64,000 nucleotides of DNA from Hydrogenimonas sp. (GCA_003945285.1 AP019005.1:930001-994000), one strand, 5' to 3'. Positions 1-9,539 are shown, counted from the first letter of the stretch. The notes: generated by a model from the sequence alone, not told the origin. Translations and numbers: made by a program.

Positions 1-1506
1 CCGAAAGCAGTTCCGCAGGCTGCCGAAGCCAACAGAAGCGTAAACACTCCCCGACAGGAGAGTACACCGGATACAGCACCGGCAGCCCCTGCCGCGGCAG
101 GTATATCGGCTGAGAGCGTCAAGCCGAAAGCAGCACCGATATCCAAGAGTGCCCTGGATAAAGTTATTGCCAGAGTCGAAACGGCGAATATGACGATGGA
201 GTTCGACGCTCTTGGCCGCATAAGCCAGGTCTACCTGAAAGATCGGCAGTATAGAGACGAAGAGGGTGAGGAGCTGAAGCTTTTCAACTCCCCGAAAATC
301 CCAAAACCTCTCGAGATCCGTTTCAGCGACCCGGCACTCAACGAGCTTGCGTTCAAAACTCCGTATACGGTTTCCACCTCTCTTCTCCAGCTGAACGGAG
401 AGGCTAAAACCCTGACATTCACACAGAACCTGGACGGTCTTAAGGTTGAGAAGATCGTAAAGATATTTCCCGACCACCACTACGAAGTTACGGTTAAACT
501 GGGTGAGTCGAAGCCCTTTTACATCTCACCAGGCTTCCGTCCGGATCTAAGAATCGACAACTATACCGTTCACGGTGCGATGGTAGAGGAGGCCGACGGT
601 ACTCTTACAATCATAGAAGATGGCGATGCAAAGGGTACAGAGGCATTCAGGAAAGCACGTATAGCTGTCGCTTTCGACCGCTACTACGCAACATCGTTTT
701 ATGACTTCGAAGAGGGGTTGGATGTTGTAGTGAACAAGGATGCCGAAGAGAATCCCGTACTCTTTGTCAGCGGTGAAAGCGGCAGGGTTATACACGGCTA
801 TATTGGACCGAAAGAGTACAGGATACTCAATGCGATTCACCCGGAACTCACGAAAATCATAGAGTTCGGCTGGTTCACATTCATAGCCGCCCCGATGTTC
901 AAAATTTTGATGTGGCTCCACTCCTATATTCCTAACTGGGGATGGACCATCGTTGCCCTTACCTTCCTTATACGTATAATTCTATACCCCCTGACCTACA
1001 AAGGTATGGTCTCTATGTACAAACTGAAGGAGCTCGCTCCGAAGATCAAAGAGATTCAGGCGAAGTATAAGGGCGATCCGCAGAAGATGAATGCCCACAT
1101 GATGGAGCTCTACAAGAAGCATAAGGCCAATCCTCTGGGCGGCTGTCTCCCGATGCTGCTTCAGATACCGGTTTTCTTTGCTATCTACCGAGTCCTTTTG
1201 AACGCTATCGAGCTAAAAGGTGCCGAGTGGATTCTCTGGATAGACGACCTATCCGTTATGGACCCATACTATGTCCTTCCGATTCTTATGGGTGCGTCGA
1301 TGTGGGCACATCAGATGGTGACACCGAACAACTTCACCGATCCGATGCAGGAGAAGATATTCAAATGGCTGCCTGTAATATTTACCTTCTTCTTCGTGAC
1401 GTTCCCGGCCGGGCTGGTACTCTACTGGCTGACGAACAACATCTTCTCCATAGCCCAGCAGCTGCTTATAAACAGGATGTTCGAAAAGAGTAAGAAGGCG
1501 GATTGA
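1..1506 (+). CDS. yidC: YidC membrane protein insertase (5' end outside window)
   Basis: YidC inserts and folds inner-membrane proteins, alone or with SecYEG. The reading frame is open from base 1, so the first methionine at 190 is internal and the true start lies upstream; about 501 codons are visible. The order is an Ala/Pro-rich linker, a periplasmic beta-rich P1 domain, then the conserved core: a helix with FLIRIILYPL carrying the groove arginine, the charged coiled-coil loop with KIKEIQAKYKGD, the GGCLPMLLQIPVF helix, and the last helices ending in a short basic tail. It overlaps the next gene by one base (TGATG). The yidC-jag-mnmE order is typical of bacteria near rpmH-rnpA, which should lie just upstream. 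Identification is secure; only the N-terminus is missing. Confidence 0.97.
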   Translation, partial: PKAVPQAAEANRSVNTPRQESTPDTAPAAPAAAGISAESVKPKAAPISKSALDKVIARVETANMTMEFDALGRISQVYLKDRQYRDEEGEELKLFNSPKIPKPLEIRFSDPALNELAFKTPYTVSTSLLQLNGEAKTLTFTQNLDGLKVEKIVKIFPDHHYEVTVKLGESKPFYISPGFRPDLRIDNYTVHGAMVEEADGTLTIIEDGDAKGTEAFRKARIAVAFDRYYATSFYDFEEGLDVVVNKDAEENPVLFVSGESGRVIHGYIGPKEYRILNAIHPELTKIIEFGWFTFIAAPMFKILMWLHSYIPNWGWTIVALTFLIRIILYPLTYKGMVSMYKLKELAPKIKEIQAKYKGDPQKMNAHMMELYKKHKANPLGGCLPMLLQIPVFFAIYRVLLNAIELKGAEWILWIDDLSVMDPYYVLPILMGASMWAHQMVTPNNFTDPMQEKIFKWLPVIFTFFFVTFPAGLVLYWLTNNIFSIAQQLLINRMFEKSKKAD

Positions 1507-2411
1507 TGAAGAAGTTTGAAGCCCCGACACTGGAAGAGGCTTATGCAGCCGCGGCCAAAGAGTTCTCCTGTTCAGTGACCGAACTGGATATTCAGGTCGT
1601 CCAGAACCCTTCCAGAGGATTTTTGGGCTTCGGACGCAAGGATGCGATAATAGTCGCGATGTGTAAAAAGAGAGCTTCACGCCGAGACGATGACTACAGC
1701 GGTGTGAAACATGCCGACAGAGGCCTGCAAAAGAGGAAAAACAGTATAAACAAAGAGTTTCGCAAGGAGACTTCAGAGACGCGGAAAGAGCCTCCCACGA
1801 GAGAGAAAGCCTCCCTTGAAGAGGTCAAAGAGCCCGAAGAGAGTGAAAAAAAAGTTGCCGACAGAGCCGTAACAGAGAGAAAAGAGTACGGCAGAAAATT
1901 TGAAAATGAAGATATTTTCGGAAACTTCTACGATGATGCCATCGATATAAATGCGGCGGTTGTAGAGGTGGAGCAGGATATAAACAGGCTCTTCTCCTCA
2001 GCCTGTTTCCGCATAGAACCGATCAGGGTTTTCGCTCTTGACGACGAGACTCTTCAAATCGAATTCAAAGGTGAAGATGCCGCACTTCTCATAGGCAAAG
2101 AGGGGTACCGTTACAAAGCGATGGCCTATCTTCTTTACAACTGGATACACGGCAAATACGGTTACAAGATACGGTTGGAGATCGCAGAGTTTCTAAAGAA
2201 CCAGGAGGCGATGATAGAGAGCTATCTTCAGCCGGTTATAGAGCGGGTCGAGTCCGAAGGGAGGGCCCAGACCAAGGTACTGGACGGAATACTGGTTCAG
2301 ATAGCGCTCCAGAAGCTGAGGGAGAAATACCCTGACAAGTATGTAGCCGTACGTACCAACAGAGAGGGAGGACGGTACGTAATCGTCAACGAATTTATGG
2401 AGCGCAGGTGA
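1506..2411 (+). CDS. jag: Jag/KhpB RNA-binding protein (Jag_N, KH, R3H)
   Basis: This is a single-stranded nucleic-acid-binding protein of the Jag/KhpB (SpoIIIJ-associated) family, whose usual place is directly after yidC. The first 50 or so residues form a Jag-N domain with GFLGFGRKDA. A long, charged, Lys/Glu-rich linker follows, then a KH domain with the GKEGYRYKAM loop and a C-terminal R3H domain containing a VRTNREGGRYV stretch. I chose the ATG at 1506, which shares its A with the yidC stop and follows an AAGGCGG ribosome site; a TTG one codon upstream is the alternative. Its role in this lineage is not established; in firmicutes the family affects cell-wall regulation. Confidence 0.93.
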   Translation: MKKFEAPTLEEAYAAAAKEFSCSVTELDIQVVQNPSRGFLGFGRKDAIIVAMCKKRASRRDDDYSGVKHADRGLQKRKNSINKEFRKETSETRKEPPTREKASLEEVKEPEESEKKVADRAVTERKEYGRKFENEDIFGNFYDDAIDINAAVVEVEQDINRLFSSACFRIEPIRVFALDDETLQIEFKGEDAALLIGKEGYRYKAMAYLLYNWIHGKYGYKIRLEIAEFLKNQEAMIESYLQPVIERVESEGRAQTKVLDGILVQIALQKLREKYPDKYVAVRTNREGGRYVIVNEFMERR

Positions 2412-3751
2412 ATGGAACAATAGCGGCCGTAGCCACTGCGAGCGGAGTAGGCTCGGTGGCAATTGTGCGTCTCAGCGGAGACGCGGCTCTTGAAATCGCC
2501 AAAAAGATAACACGAAGATCCTCATTTACCCCCCGATACGCAACACTGACCGACCTTTTCGATACTGAAGGCGAAATAATAGATGAAGCGATAGTCATAT
2601 ACTTCAAAGCCCCCCGCAGTTTCACTACCGAAGATGTCGTAGAGTTTCAGTGTCACGGCGGCTCGATTGTCGCTGAAAAGATACTCGATACCGTACTCGC
2701 ATACGGAGCCCGTCTGGCGGAGCCCGGAGAATTTACGAAGAGGGCGTTCATAGGAGGCAGAATAGACCTGACCGAAGCCGAAGCGATAGCGAAGTTGATA
2801 GAGGCCAAAAGCGAGGATGCGGCCAGAATACTTGCCCGCCAGATGAAGGGTGAACTGAAAGATTTCGTAGATGACGCCAGAGAACGGCTGCTTCGTGCGG
2901 TGGCCTTCGCCGAAGTCACCATCGATTATGCGGAGGAGGATCTGCCCGAAGATCTTGTAGACAACATTCTGCGGCAGCTCGAAGAGCTCGAAGAGAAGAT
3001 GGAGAGAATCGTCTCTTCCAGCGAAAGACGGAGAGGAATGATAGAGGGTTTCAAAGTTGCAATAATAGGAAAACCCAATGTAGGCAAGAGCTCACTGCTA
3101 AACGCGATACTCAACTACGAGAGGGCTATTGTCAGCTCCATAGCCGGTACCACCAGGGATACGATAGAGGAGCAGATCAGAGTCGGCACACATCTTGTCC
3201 GCATCGTAGACACGGCCGGGATACGCCGCTCGGCGGACACTATCGAACAGATAGGTATCGAACGCTCGGTAGCTGCTGTGGAGCAGAGCGATATTGTCAT
3301 CGCCCTGTTCGACTTCAGCTCACCGTGGGATGAGGAGGATGAGCAGATCCTCTCCCTTCTGAAGCGGTACGGGAAAGATAAAGAGATCATTGCGGCTTTG
3401 AGTAAAAGCGATCTCCCCCAAAAGTTGGAGATATCCAAAATAGAGCAATACTCCCCGATACCAATCGACAGGGAGAACCGGGCAGAGAGGGTCATGGAGG
3501 CTCTGGAAAACAGGCTTTCGAAGATGGCGAAGGGGGATGAACTGCTGCTCGTTTCAGCCCGCCAGATCGAAGCTCTAAGACGCACTATGGAGGCTGTCAG
3601 AAGTGCGCGTGAACCGCTTTTGAGCGGAGAGTTGGAGATATTCACATTCTATCTCAACGAAGCGATCACATCCATAAGCTCCATATCCAAACCAGTGGAT
3701 TTTAATGATATTATGGATAAAATGTTCGGTGAATTTTGTCTGGGAAAATAG
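2408..3751 (+). CDS. mnmE: tRNA U34 modification GTPase MnmE (TrmE)
   Basis: MnmE works with MnmG to form 5-carboxymethylaminomethyluridine at the wobble position of certain tRNAs, using GTP hydrolysis, tetrahydrofolate and potassium. The 447-residue protein has the N-terminal folate-binding domain (starting NGTIAAVATAS), a helical domain, an embedded G domain with GKPNVGKSS, a DTAG motif and SKSD, and the C-terminal catalytic cysteine in FCLGK at the very end, where most homologues have FCIGK. The start is GTG at 2408 in a GTGA overlap with the jag stop, which points to translational coupling. Length and motifs are normal. Confidence 0.96.
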   Translation: MNGTIAAVATASGVGSVAIVRLSGDAALEIAKKITRRSSFTPRYATLTDLFDTEGEIIDEAIVIYFKAPRSFTTEDVVEFQCHGGSIVAEKILDTVLAYGARLAEPGEFTKRAFIGGRIDLTEAEAIAKLIEAKSEDAARILARQMKGELKDFVDDARERLLRAVAFAEVTIDYAEEDLPEDLVDNILRQLEELEEKMERIVSSSERRRGMIEGFKVAIIGKPNVGKSSLLNAILNYERAIVSSIAGTTRDTIEEQIRVGTHLVRIVDTAGIRRSADTIEQIGIERSVAAVEQSDIVIALFDFSSPWDEEDEQILSLLKRYGKDKEIIAALSKSDLPQKLEISKIEQYSPIPIDRENRAERVMEALENRLSKMAKGDELLLVSARQIEALRRTMEAVRSAREPLLSGELEIFTFYLNEAITSISSISKPVDFNDIMDKMFGEFCLGK

Positions 3752-3759
3752 GAGTTTTT

Positions 3760-5559
3760 ATGTGCGGTATTGTCGGGTATGTCGGAAAGAGAGAGATCAA
3801 AAGCAGACTGATTGAAGGGCTCAGGGAGCTGGAGTACAGAGGATACGACTCTGCGGGGATAGCCATAATGCGTGGTGGGAGCATAGAGTCTTTCAAGGCG
3901 GTCGGCAAACTCTCAAATCTCGAAGAGAAGACCCGTGATTTCTCTACCGAAGGTCTCGGCATCGGTATAGGGCATACCAGATGGGCCACCCACGGAAAAC
4001 CGACGGAGCTGAATGCCCATCCGCACATGGGTGAGCACAGCTATGTGGTTCACAACGGTATAATCGAGAACTACCGTGACATCAAACATATGCTCGAAAA
4101 TGAAGGTGTGAGATTTCTCAGCCAGACCGATACCGAAGTTATCGTACACCTTTTCGAAAAGGAAGCGGAAAAGAGCGGCACTCTGTTCGAAGCTTTCAAG
4201 ACGACGATAGAGAAGCTTGACGGAGCCTACGCAGTTCTGCTTATAACCCAGAAGGCTCCCGATACGGTATTTTTCGCAAGGAAGGGCTCACCTATGATAA
4301 TTGGCAGAAGCCGAAACGGTGAGATATTTTTCGCCTCTTCCGATGCACCGCTTATAGGGGAGGCTGACGAAGTTGCCTATATGGAGGACGGCACCGTAGG
4401 CTTCGTGACACCCGACTCGATTGCAGCGGAGCCTGAAGAGCTCGTTTTCGTTCCACTTTCCGGCGACAAAATGACGGCCCAGAAGGGCGGCTACCGCTTC
4501 TTCATGGAGAAGGAGATATACGAGCAGTATCAGGTGATGAGCGACACGATGATAGGAAGAGTGCTGGACGAAGATATATCGTTCGAAGAGCTGGAGGGGG
4601 AGTTTTTGGAGGGTATCTCACGTATCAAGATGTGTGCATGCGGTACCAGCTACCATGCGGCTTTGACCGCCAGCTACCTTTTCGAGAGGCTTTCGAAAAT
4701 TCCCGTAAATGTCGAGATCGCCAGCGAGTTCAGGTACAAAGAGCCTCTGCTGACCGATGACACTCTATTTATAGTGATCAGCCAGAGCGGTGAGACCGCC
4801 GATACGCTCGAAGCACTCAGAATGGCGAAAGAGGCCGGCCTCAGAACACTTGCGGTCTGCAATGTCGACAACTCCTCTATCGTCAGGATGGCGGATGCCA
4901 CGATTCTGACCAGGGCCGGGATAGAGAAGGGGGTGGCAAGCACGAAGGCATTTGCGACACAGGTGATGGTCCTCTGGATGCTCTCACTCTTTTTCGCCAA
5001 GAGAAGATCGACTCTGCTTGAAGAGCAGATTCGAGAAGAGCTACGATTCATGAGTTATGTGCCTAAAGTGCTACAGAAATCTCTTGAGGTGCATGAGAAG
5101 TGCAAACGTCTTTCCAAACGCTACCTTCACGGCCACGGCTTCTTCTTCATAGGCCGCGATATCTTCTATCCGCTCGCTCTGGAGGGCGCCTTGAAGCTGA
5201 AAGAGATCAGCTATCTGCACGCAGAGGGTTACCCCGCCGGCGAGATGAAACACGGCCCCATCGCACTTGCCGACGCCGAGCTCTTCACGATAGCACTGAT
5301 GCCAAAAACACTCCTCTATGACAAGACTAAAAGCAATGTCGAAGAGTTGAGTGCAAGGGATTCCACCATCCTCTCGATATCACCAGAGATGTTCGATCTT
5401 GCCGATGATTTCATCCTGATACATCCGCACAACCACCCGATGCTGGAGTTTTTCGAAATGATGATCGTGGAGCAGCTGCTTGCGATGGAGATAGCCGTAA
5501 GGCTGGGGAACGATGTGGATATGCCAAGAAACCTGGCCAAAAGCGTTACTGTGGAGTAG
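3760..5559 (+). CDS. glmS: Glutamine-fructose-6-phosphate aminotransferase (isomerizing)
   Basis: GlmS makes glucosamine-6-phosphate from fructose-6-phosphate and glutamine, the first committed step to UDP-GlcNAc for peptidoglycan and lipopolysaccharide. The start at 3760 gives MCGIVGYVG, placing the catalytic Cys directly after the initiator Met as the class II amidotransferase domain requires; an in-frame ATG 24 bases upstream would bury it and is rejected. AGGAG lies about 6 bases ahead. The 599 residues comprise the glutaminase domain and two SIS sugar-isomerase domains (with CGTSYHAAL and SQSGETADT), ending in AKSVTVE as usual. I see no glmS ribozyme or other leader; only 8 bases separate it from mnmE. 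Confidence 0.97.
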   Translation: MCGIVGYVGKREIKSRLIEGLRELEYRGYDSAGIAIMRGGSIESFKAVGKLSNLEEKTRDFSTEGLGIGIGHTRWATHGKPTELNAHPHMGEHSYVVHNGIIENYRDIKHMLENEGVRFLSQTDTEVIVHLFEKEAEKSGTLFEAFKTTIEKLDGAYAVLLITQKAPDTVFFARKGSPMIIGRSRNGEIFFASSDAPLIGEADEVAYMEDGTVGFVTPDSIAAEPEELVFVPLSGDKMTAQKGGYRFFMEKEIYEQYQVMSDTMIGRVLDEDISFEELEGEFLEGISRIKMCACGTSYHAALTASYLFERLSKIPVNVEIASEFRYKEPLLTDDTLFIVISQSGETADTLEALRMAKEAGLRTLAVCNVDNSSIVRMADATILTRAGIEKGVASTKAFATQVMVLWMLSLFFAKRRSTLLEEQIREELRFMSYVPKVLQKSLEVHEKCKRLSKRYLHGHGFFFIGRDIFYPLALEGALKLKEISYLHAEGYPAGEMKHGPIALADAELFTIALMPKTLLYDKTKSNVEELSARDSTILSISPEMFDLADDFILIHPHNHPMLEFFEMMIVEQLLAMEIAVRLGNDVDMPRNLAKSVTVE

Positions 5560-5607
5560 GGCATAAATACCTCCGCCTCCGTCGTTGTACGTATTCTTAT
5601 CTGGAGC

Positions 5608-6093
5608 GTGATGCTTGTCGGCGGCTCCGCCGTTGCAATCTACTTCGACCTGATCCGTTTCAGAGAGCTCTTTTTGAATCCGCTTTATCACCTGCTTACT
5701 CTCCCTTTCGGCATACTGCTTACGGTTGCCGCTTTTCGTGCGGCTGCCGCCGGCGGAAGAGAGCTGGCAAGAGGCGGAAGAGAATCGGAAAATCTGCCGA
5801 GGCTAGAGACCGATACCCTTGTTACTACCGGAATCTATGCCCATATGCGCCATCCGATGCTCTTCGGTCTGAGCCTTGTACCGCTTGCTCTTGCACTTGT
5901 TATAGGGTCGCCGACATTTATATTGATAATAGCCCCTCTGGAGATGATCTTTATAGTAGTCATGGTGTTGACGCTCGAAGAGGCTGAGTGCAGAAAGAAG
6001 TTCGGGGACGCTTATGACGACTATGCCCGAAAGGTTCCGGCCGTATGTTTCAAAAAGGAGTGTTTGAAGAGACTTTTCTTAAAAAACCGATGA
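5608..6093 (+). CDS. Isoprenylcysteine carboxyl methyltransferase-family membrane protein
   Basis: A small polytopic membrane protein of the ICMT/phospholipid methyltransferase superfamily. The diagnostic part is the C-terminal half: GIYAHMRHPM around residue 80, a hydrophobic hairpin, then EEAECRKKFGDAYDDYARKVP, which matches the SAM-binding C-terminal motif of this fold. The substrate is unknown; bacterial members are rarely characterised. The frame is the same as glmS and stays open back to the glmS stop, but the only usable starts are GTG 5608 or ATG 5611. GGAG at 5603 is too close to the GTG and better spaced for the ATG. It is probably co-transcribed with glmS. Confidence 0.75.
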   Translation: MMLVGGSAVAIYFDLIRFRELFLNPLYHLLTLPFGILLTVAAFRAAAAGGRELARGGRESENLPRLETDTLVTTGIYAHMRHPMLFGLSLVPLALALVIGSPTFILIIAPLEMIFIVVMVLTLEEAECRKKFGDAYDDYARKVPAVCFKKECLKRLFLKNR

Positions 6094-6258
6094 TGAGCAA
6101 AGCCTGCTTTTCCGCCGTACATCGGAACTGTTTTTCACTTAAAACCGTAATATTCCTGACATGCGGACAAGTAGACCGATGAAACTCTTTTTACGTACCG
6201 ATATATGGTACTGGTCTGTTCCGGTTTGCGTGTGTGGTAATTCAAGGTAGTGTACACT

Positions 6259-6387
6259 ATGTCCAAACTCTACGCATTAAGTAGTGCTCTGCAACTGGAT
6301 GAGGGGTTGGACAGGTACGAGCTTATCAGTACAATGGAGGGCAGCGTGATTGCCGGAGCGGGAACGATGGGGCGTTATGGGCGTTGA
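6259..6387 (+). CDS. Possible 42-residue ORF convergent with pdxA
   Basis: An ATG at 6259 opens a 42-codon frame ending at a TGA inside the last codons of pdxA on the other strand. An AAGGTAG sequence lies 7-8 bases ahead. The product starts MSKLYALSSALQLDEG and ends in a Gly/Arg-rich tail; I recognise no family. It occupies the otherwise empty spacer 6094-6374, which also holds a GTACC/GGTAC hairpin near 6216. It may well be spurious. Confidence 0.2.
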   Translation: MSKLYALSSALQLDEGLDRYELISTMEGSVIAGAGTMGRYGR

Positions 6388-7325
6388 GACTTTTTGGCGG
6401 CTAGCTCCACTGCCGCAGTCGCAGCCTCGATATAGCTCTTGAGAGAGAGGGTATGGCCCGGAAGGTAGGCGATGTCGAAAGCGGTTCCGTGGTCTACCGA
6501 GGTTCTCACGATTGGCAGATTTAGACTTACGTTTATGCTCTCTTCGAAATATAGCGCTTTCAGCGGTGCCAGGCCCTGGTCGTGGTACATCGCTACCAGG
6601 TAAGTGTATCGATCTCTCGTGCCGGGTGAAAAGGCTGTATCTGGCACGAGAGGCCCTTCGAAAGGTCGCAGTGAAAATTTTTCCTCCATATAGGAGTTGG
6701 CCTCGGCAACAGCCTCTTCGATCGTCCGCTCTTCGTCTCCAAGAACTCCGTGATCGCCTGCATGGGGGTTCAAACCGAGAACCCCGATCTTTTCGGCCCA
6801 CGTCTCTTGGTGGAAGTCGAGCAGAAAACTTCTCAGACTCTCCTTTTCTATCTTTTCAGGTACAAGCTTGAGAGGAATATGTTCAGTAAAGAGTGCGACA
6901 AAGAGCTTCTTGCATCCGAGCATCATGATCGCATCTCTTTTGAAAAAGTCTCTCAGAAACTCCGTATGCCCTTTGTATGGAATACCGGCTCTCATCCACG
7001 CTTCCTTGTTTATCGGAAGTGTAACTATCGCTTCGCACTCACCCGCTTTTACGCTCTCTACCCCCTTTTTGAAAGAGCGGAAGCTGTACTCACCCGACTC
7101 CGCAGTAGCGATACCGGGCCTTATTTCAGGGGCGGGAGCGGGGCTTGTGTGCAGGAAGTTTTCGGGTATCTCTAGTCTCAGCCTCTTCGCCGCGTCATTA
7201 AACAGGTCGAATCCGGCGAAATAGAGCGGTGTACAGAATGAGCTGATCTCTTTATGCGCCCTTAGGGCGATCTCTGGGCCTATCCCGTTCGGATCGCCGA
7301 TGCTTACGGCGATTTTCGGCTTCAT
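6375..7325 (-). CDS. pdxA: 4-hydroxythreonine-4-phosphate dehydrogenase
   Basis: PdxA oxidises 4-phosphohydroxy-L-threonine to the amino ketone that PdxJ condenses in DXP-dependent pyridoxal 5'-phosphate synthesis. The 316 residues begin with MKPKIAVSIGDPNGIGPE, which is characteristic, and carry the metal-binding histidines in KGHTEFL, NPHAGDHG and MYHDQGLAPLKAL, and the closing VDHGTAFDIA motif. Its start overlaps the pdxJ stop by 4 bases, so the two are co-translated; this adjacent pdxJ-pdxA arrangement is common in Campylobacterota. Confidence 0.96.
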   Translation of the reverse strand: MKPKIAVSIGDPNGIGPEIALRAHKEISSFCTPLYFAGFDLFNDAAKRLRLEIPENFLHTSPAPAPEIRPGIATAESGEYSFRSFKKGVESVKAGECEAIVTLPINKEAWMRAGIPYKGHTEFLRDFFKRDAIMMLGCKKLFVALFTEHIPLKLVPEKIEKESLRSFLLDFHQETWAEKIGVLGLNPHAGDHGVLGDEERTIEEAVAEANSYMEEKFSLRPFEGPLVPDTAFSPGTRDRYTYLVAMYHDQGLAPLKALYFEESINVSLNLPIVRTSVDHGTAFDIAYLPGHTLSLKSYIEAATAAVELAAKKSQRP

Positions 7326-8101
7326 GCAAGAATCTCTCTCATCTGAAGAATCGCATCTTCGAGACCGGTATAGATACTTCTTGCGATAATGCTCTGGCCT
7401 ATATTGAGCTCCTCTACGGCTTCGATATCGGCAACCGCCTTCACATTCTGGTAGTTCAGGCCGTGTCCGGCGGCCACCTTAAGCCCCATCGAGGCGGCAT
7501 GATCGGCAGCGGTCTTCAAAGCTGTGAGACTCTCGTCCAGTTTCGTTTTGAGTGTGTGGCGGGGAAGCTCCAGATCTTTTATGGAGTGGTGTGTGTTTCG
7601 CAGTCCGGAATAGAGCATCGCATATATGTTGGCGTATGTTCCGGTATGAAGTTCAATCCACTCGGCCCCTAGGGCATCCGATCTGGTTATTGTCTCGAGG
7701 TCGGGGTCTATAAAGAGAGAAACTTCGATCTCATGGGCATGAAGCCTCTCTATAGCGGCGACGGTGCGCTCTTCATATGTAATAATATCAAGACCGCCCT
7801 CCGTTGTCACCTCTTCCCGTTTTTCCGGAACCAGAGTGGCCCTGTGGGGTTTGAGACCGCATACTATATCTATGATACTCTCATCGGTAGAGCACTCCAG
7901 GTTGACGGGGATAGGGCTCTGCTCTACAATCCGCCGGGCATCTTCGTCGTGAATATGCCTGCGGTCTTCACGCAGATGTATGGTCACCTGGTCGGCACCC
8001 GCACGTTTCAAAATGCCGAGAGCCTCCAGAGGGTCCGGATCGTTTATTCTCCTCGCTTCTCTTAGAACCGCAATGTGGTCTATATTCACTCCGAGCTTCA
8101 T
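7322..8101 (-). CDS. pdxJ: Pyridoxine 5'-phosphate synthase
   Basis: PdxJ condenses 3-amino-2-oxopropyl phosphate (the PdxA product) with 1-deoxyxylulose 5-phosphate to make pyridoxine 5'-phosphate. It is a 259-residue TIM barrel that begins MKLGVNIDHIAVLREAR, the hallmark N-terminus. The sequence includes HLREDRRHI, a VNLECS strand, and the C-terminal AAGHGLNYQNV phosphate-binding loop. It overlaps the upstream SGNH gene by 4 bases and pdxA downstream by 4 bases, so 9466-6375 reads as one minus-strand operon of diguanylate cyclase, SGNH hydrolase, pdxJ and pdxA. Confidence 0.96.
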   Translation of the reverse strand: MKLGVNIDHIAVLREARRINDPDPLEALGILKRAGADQVTIHLREDRRHIHDEDARRIVEQSPIPVNLECSTDESIIDIVCGLKPHRATLVPEKREEVTTEGGLDIITYEERTVAAIERLHAHEIEVSLFIDPDLETITRSDALGAEWIELHTGTYANIYAMLYSGLRNTHHSIKDLELPRHTLKTKLDESLTALKTAADHAASMGLKVAAGHGLNYQNVKAVADIEAVEELNIGQSIIARSIYTGLEDAILQMREILA

Positions 8102-8766
8102 AGAGTTCCCCTTATCGCTTCGTAGATTTTTCGTGCGATTATAGCGTAACCCTTTGCATTGGGATGAATCTGATCGCTCATTAGAGAGTCATCCGAAAAT
8201 AGATCGGAAAAGGTGTCCGGAATATAGAGTACACCGGTCTCATCTGCAATTTCACGGTAGAAACCGGCATCTCTGTGAAAAAAGGCTGTGAGTTCAGGAA
8301 CACCGAGCAGGATCACCTCGGCGCCGCTGTTGAGGGCCGCATCTACCATATTTTTCAGGTCTCTTTTTATATTTTCGGGTCTCCTTGCCCTGAGCATGTC
8401 GTTTCCGCCTTCACATAGGATGATAATGGAGGGCTTATATCGTTTCAAGACCTCTGTCAGGCGGCTGTGGGCCGTTTCCGCCATCTCTCCCGGAACTCCT
8501 TCATTGATTACTTTGAGCCCCAACATTTTCGACAGTTGTGCGGGGTAGCTGTTGTCCACTCCCGCAGATCTTGCACCTGTGCCGTAGGTGAGGCTGTCTC
8601 CGAAAGCGACAATTACAGGAGGATTCTCCCCGTCGTGATAGATGGCCTGAAGCTCTTCCGCACTCTCCAAGGGTAGCTCTTTTTCCATCTTGTACTGATT
8701 GTAGAAGTGGAGCCCGGTAAAGAGGAGAATGGCCACTACTATAAATTCAAGTCTGCTTATTTTCAT
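8098..8766 (-). CDS. SGNH/GDSL-family esterase (TesA-like), membrane-anchored
   Basis: A 222-residue SGNH hydrolase with an N-terminal hydrophobic segment (residues 5-22) that should anchor or export it. The family blocks are all present: block I GDSLTYG near residue 57 with the nucleophile Ser, a Gly in block II, GGNDML with the Asn of block III, and DQIHPN near the C-terminus with the Asp and His. Members act as arylesterases, lysophospholipases or thioesterases; the substrate here is unknown. It overlaps pdxJ by 4 bases and follows the diguanylate cyclase by 4 bases. There is no obvious functional link with vitamin B6 synthesis. Confidence 0.85.
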   Translation of the reverse strand: MKISRLEFIVVAILLFTGLHFYNQYKMEKELPLESAEELQAIYHDGENPPVIVAFGDSLTYGTGARSAGVDNSYPAQLSKMLGLKVINEGVPGEMAETAHSRLTEVLKRYKPSIIILCEGGNDMLRARRPENIKRDLKNMVDAALNSGAEVILLGVPELTAFFHRDAGFYREIADETGVLYIPDTFSDLFSDDSLMSDQIHPNAKGYAIIARKIYEAIRGTL

Positions 8767-8770
8767 CTTG

Positions 8771-9466
8771 TCACCGTATCTCTATTCTGTTTTTTCCGAG
8801 TCTTTTGGCATCGTATACAGCGCTGTCTACACGTTCGACCAGAGACTCTATGGTGTCGTTGTCACGATATTGGGTTATACCTATACTTACTGTGACTGCC
8901 CTCTTCAACCCGAAACAGTTTTCACCTACTTTACTGCGGATACGTTCAGTGATTACAAGGGCTTCGTCGACGGTCGTCTCCGGCAGCAGAGCCATGAACT
9001 CCTCGCCTCCCCATCTGTTTAAACGGTCTACCGCCCTGAGCTCAGAGTTTACAAGTTCGCAAAAAGAGACCAGAACATCGTCGCCTTTTTGGTGGCCGTA
9101 TCTGTCGTTCACTACTTTGAAATCGTCGAGATCCAGCATAGCCAGGGAGAAGACTCTCCCCTTTCTTTTCGATCTCTCTATCTCACTCTTTATCAGTTCA
9201 TAAAAGGCGAACCTGTTCAATGTTCCCGTAAGAAAATCTGTTTTGGCAGCCTTTTCGAAACTATCCGCCAGCTTGGATTTGCCGTAGTAGTGGCGAGTCA
9301 ATACCAAAATCGTACCGAATACCGCCCCGACTGCACTCGGTATAATAAAATAGTAAAATTTTATAGAGCCGACTTCTATGATGAAAAACTGGACCAAAGC
9401 TGCAATATCTGTAAGTGCGATAAATGCAACTATTATGCAGATCTCCTTTTTCCGCCACTTTTTCAT
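8771..9466 (-). CDS. Diguanylate cyclase (GGEEF) with two membrane helices
   Basis: A compact membrane-anchored enzyme that should make cyclic di-GMP from two GTP. Residues about 8-57 form two hydrophobic helices with almost no periplasmic loop, so there is little room for a sensor domain. The GGDEF domain follows (TDFLTGTLNR, then the signature WGGEEF). An RAVD sequence five residues before GGEEF fits the RxxD inhibitory site, suggesting product feedback. GGAG sits upstream of the chosen ATG. It is the first gene of the operon continuing into pdxJA, and a hairpin element (9540-9702) lies upstream. Confidence 0.9.
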   Translation of the reverse strand: MKKWRKKEICIIVAFIALTDIAALVQFFIIEVGSIKFYYFIIPSAVGAVFGTILVLTRHYYGKSKLADSFEKAAKTDFLTGTLNRFAFYELIKSEIERSKRKGRVFSLAMLDLDDFKVVNDRYGHQKGDDVLVSFCELVNSELRAVDRLNRWGGEEFMALLPETTVDEALVITERIRSKVGENCFGLKRAVTVSIGITQYRDNDTIESLVERVDSAVYDAKRLGKNRIEIR

Positions 9467-9539
9467 CCCGCTCCACCTTTCGGACAGCCTGAATATTCAG
9501 CTTATCATAACTATTCTAAAGTATATTTATTTAATCTAA

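Noticed and set aside
3736-3759. Upstream ATG of glmS
   Set aside because: It overlaps the end of mnmE and would place eight residues before the catalytic cysteine, which must become the N-terminal residue.
3752-3759. glmS ribozyme or riboswitch
   Set aside because: Only eight bases separate mnmE and glmS, so there is no room for a leader RNA.
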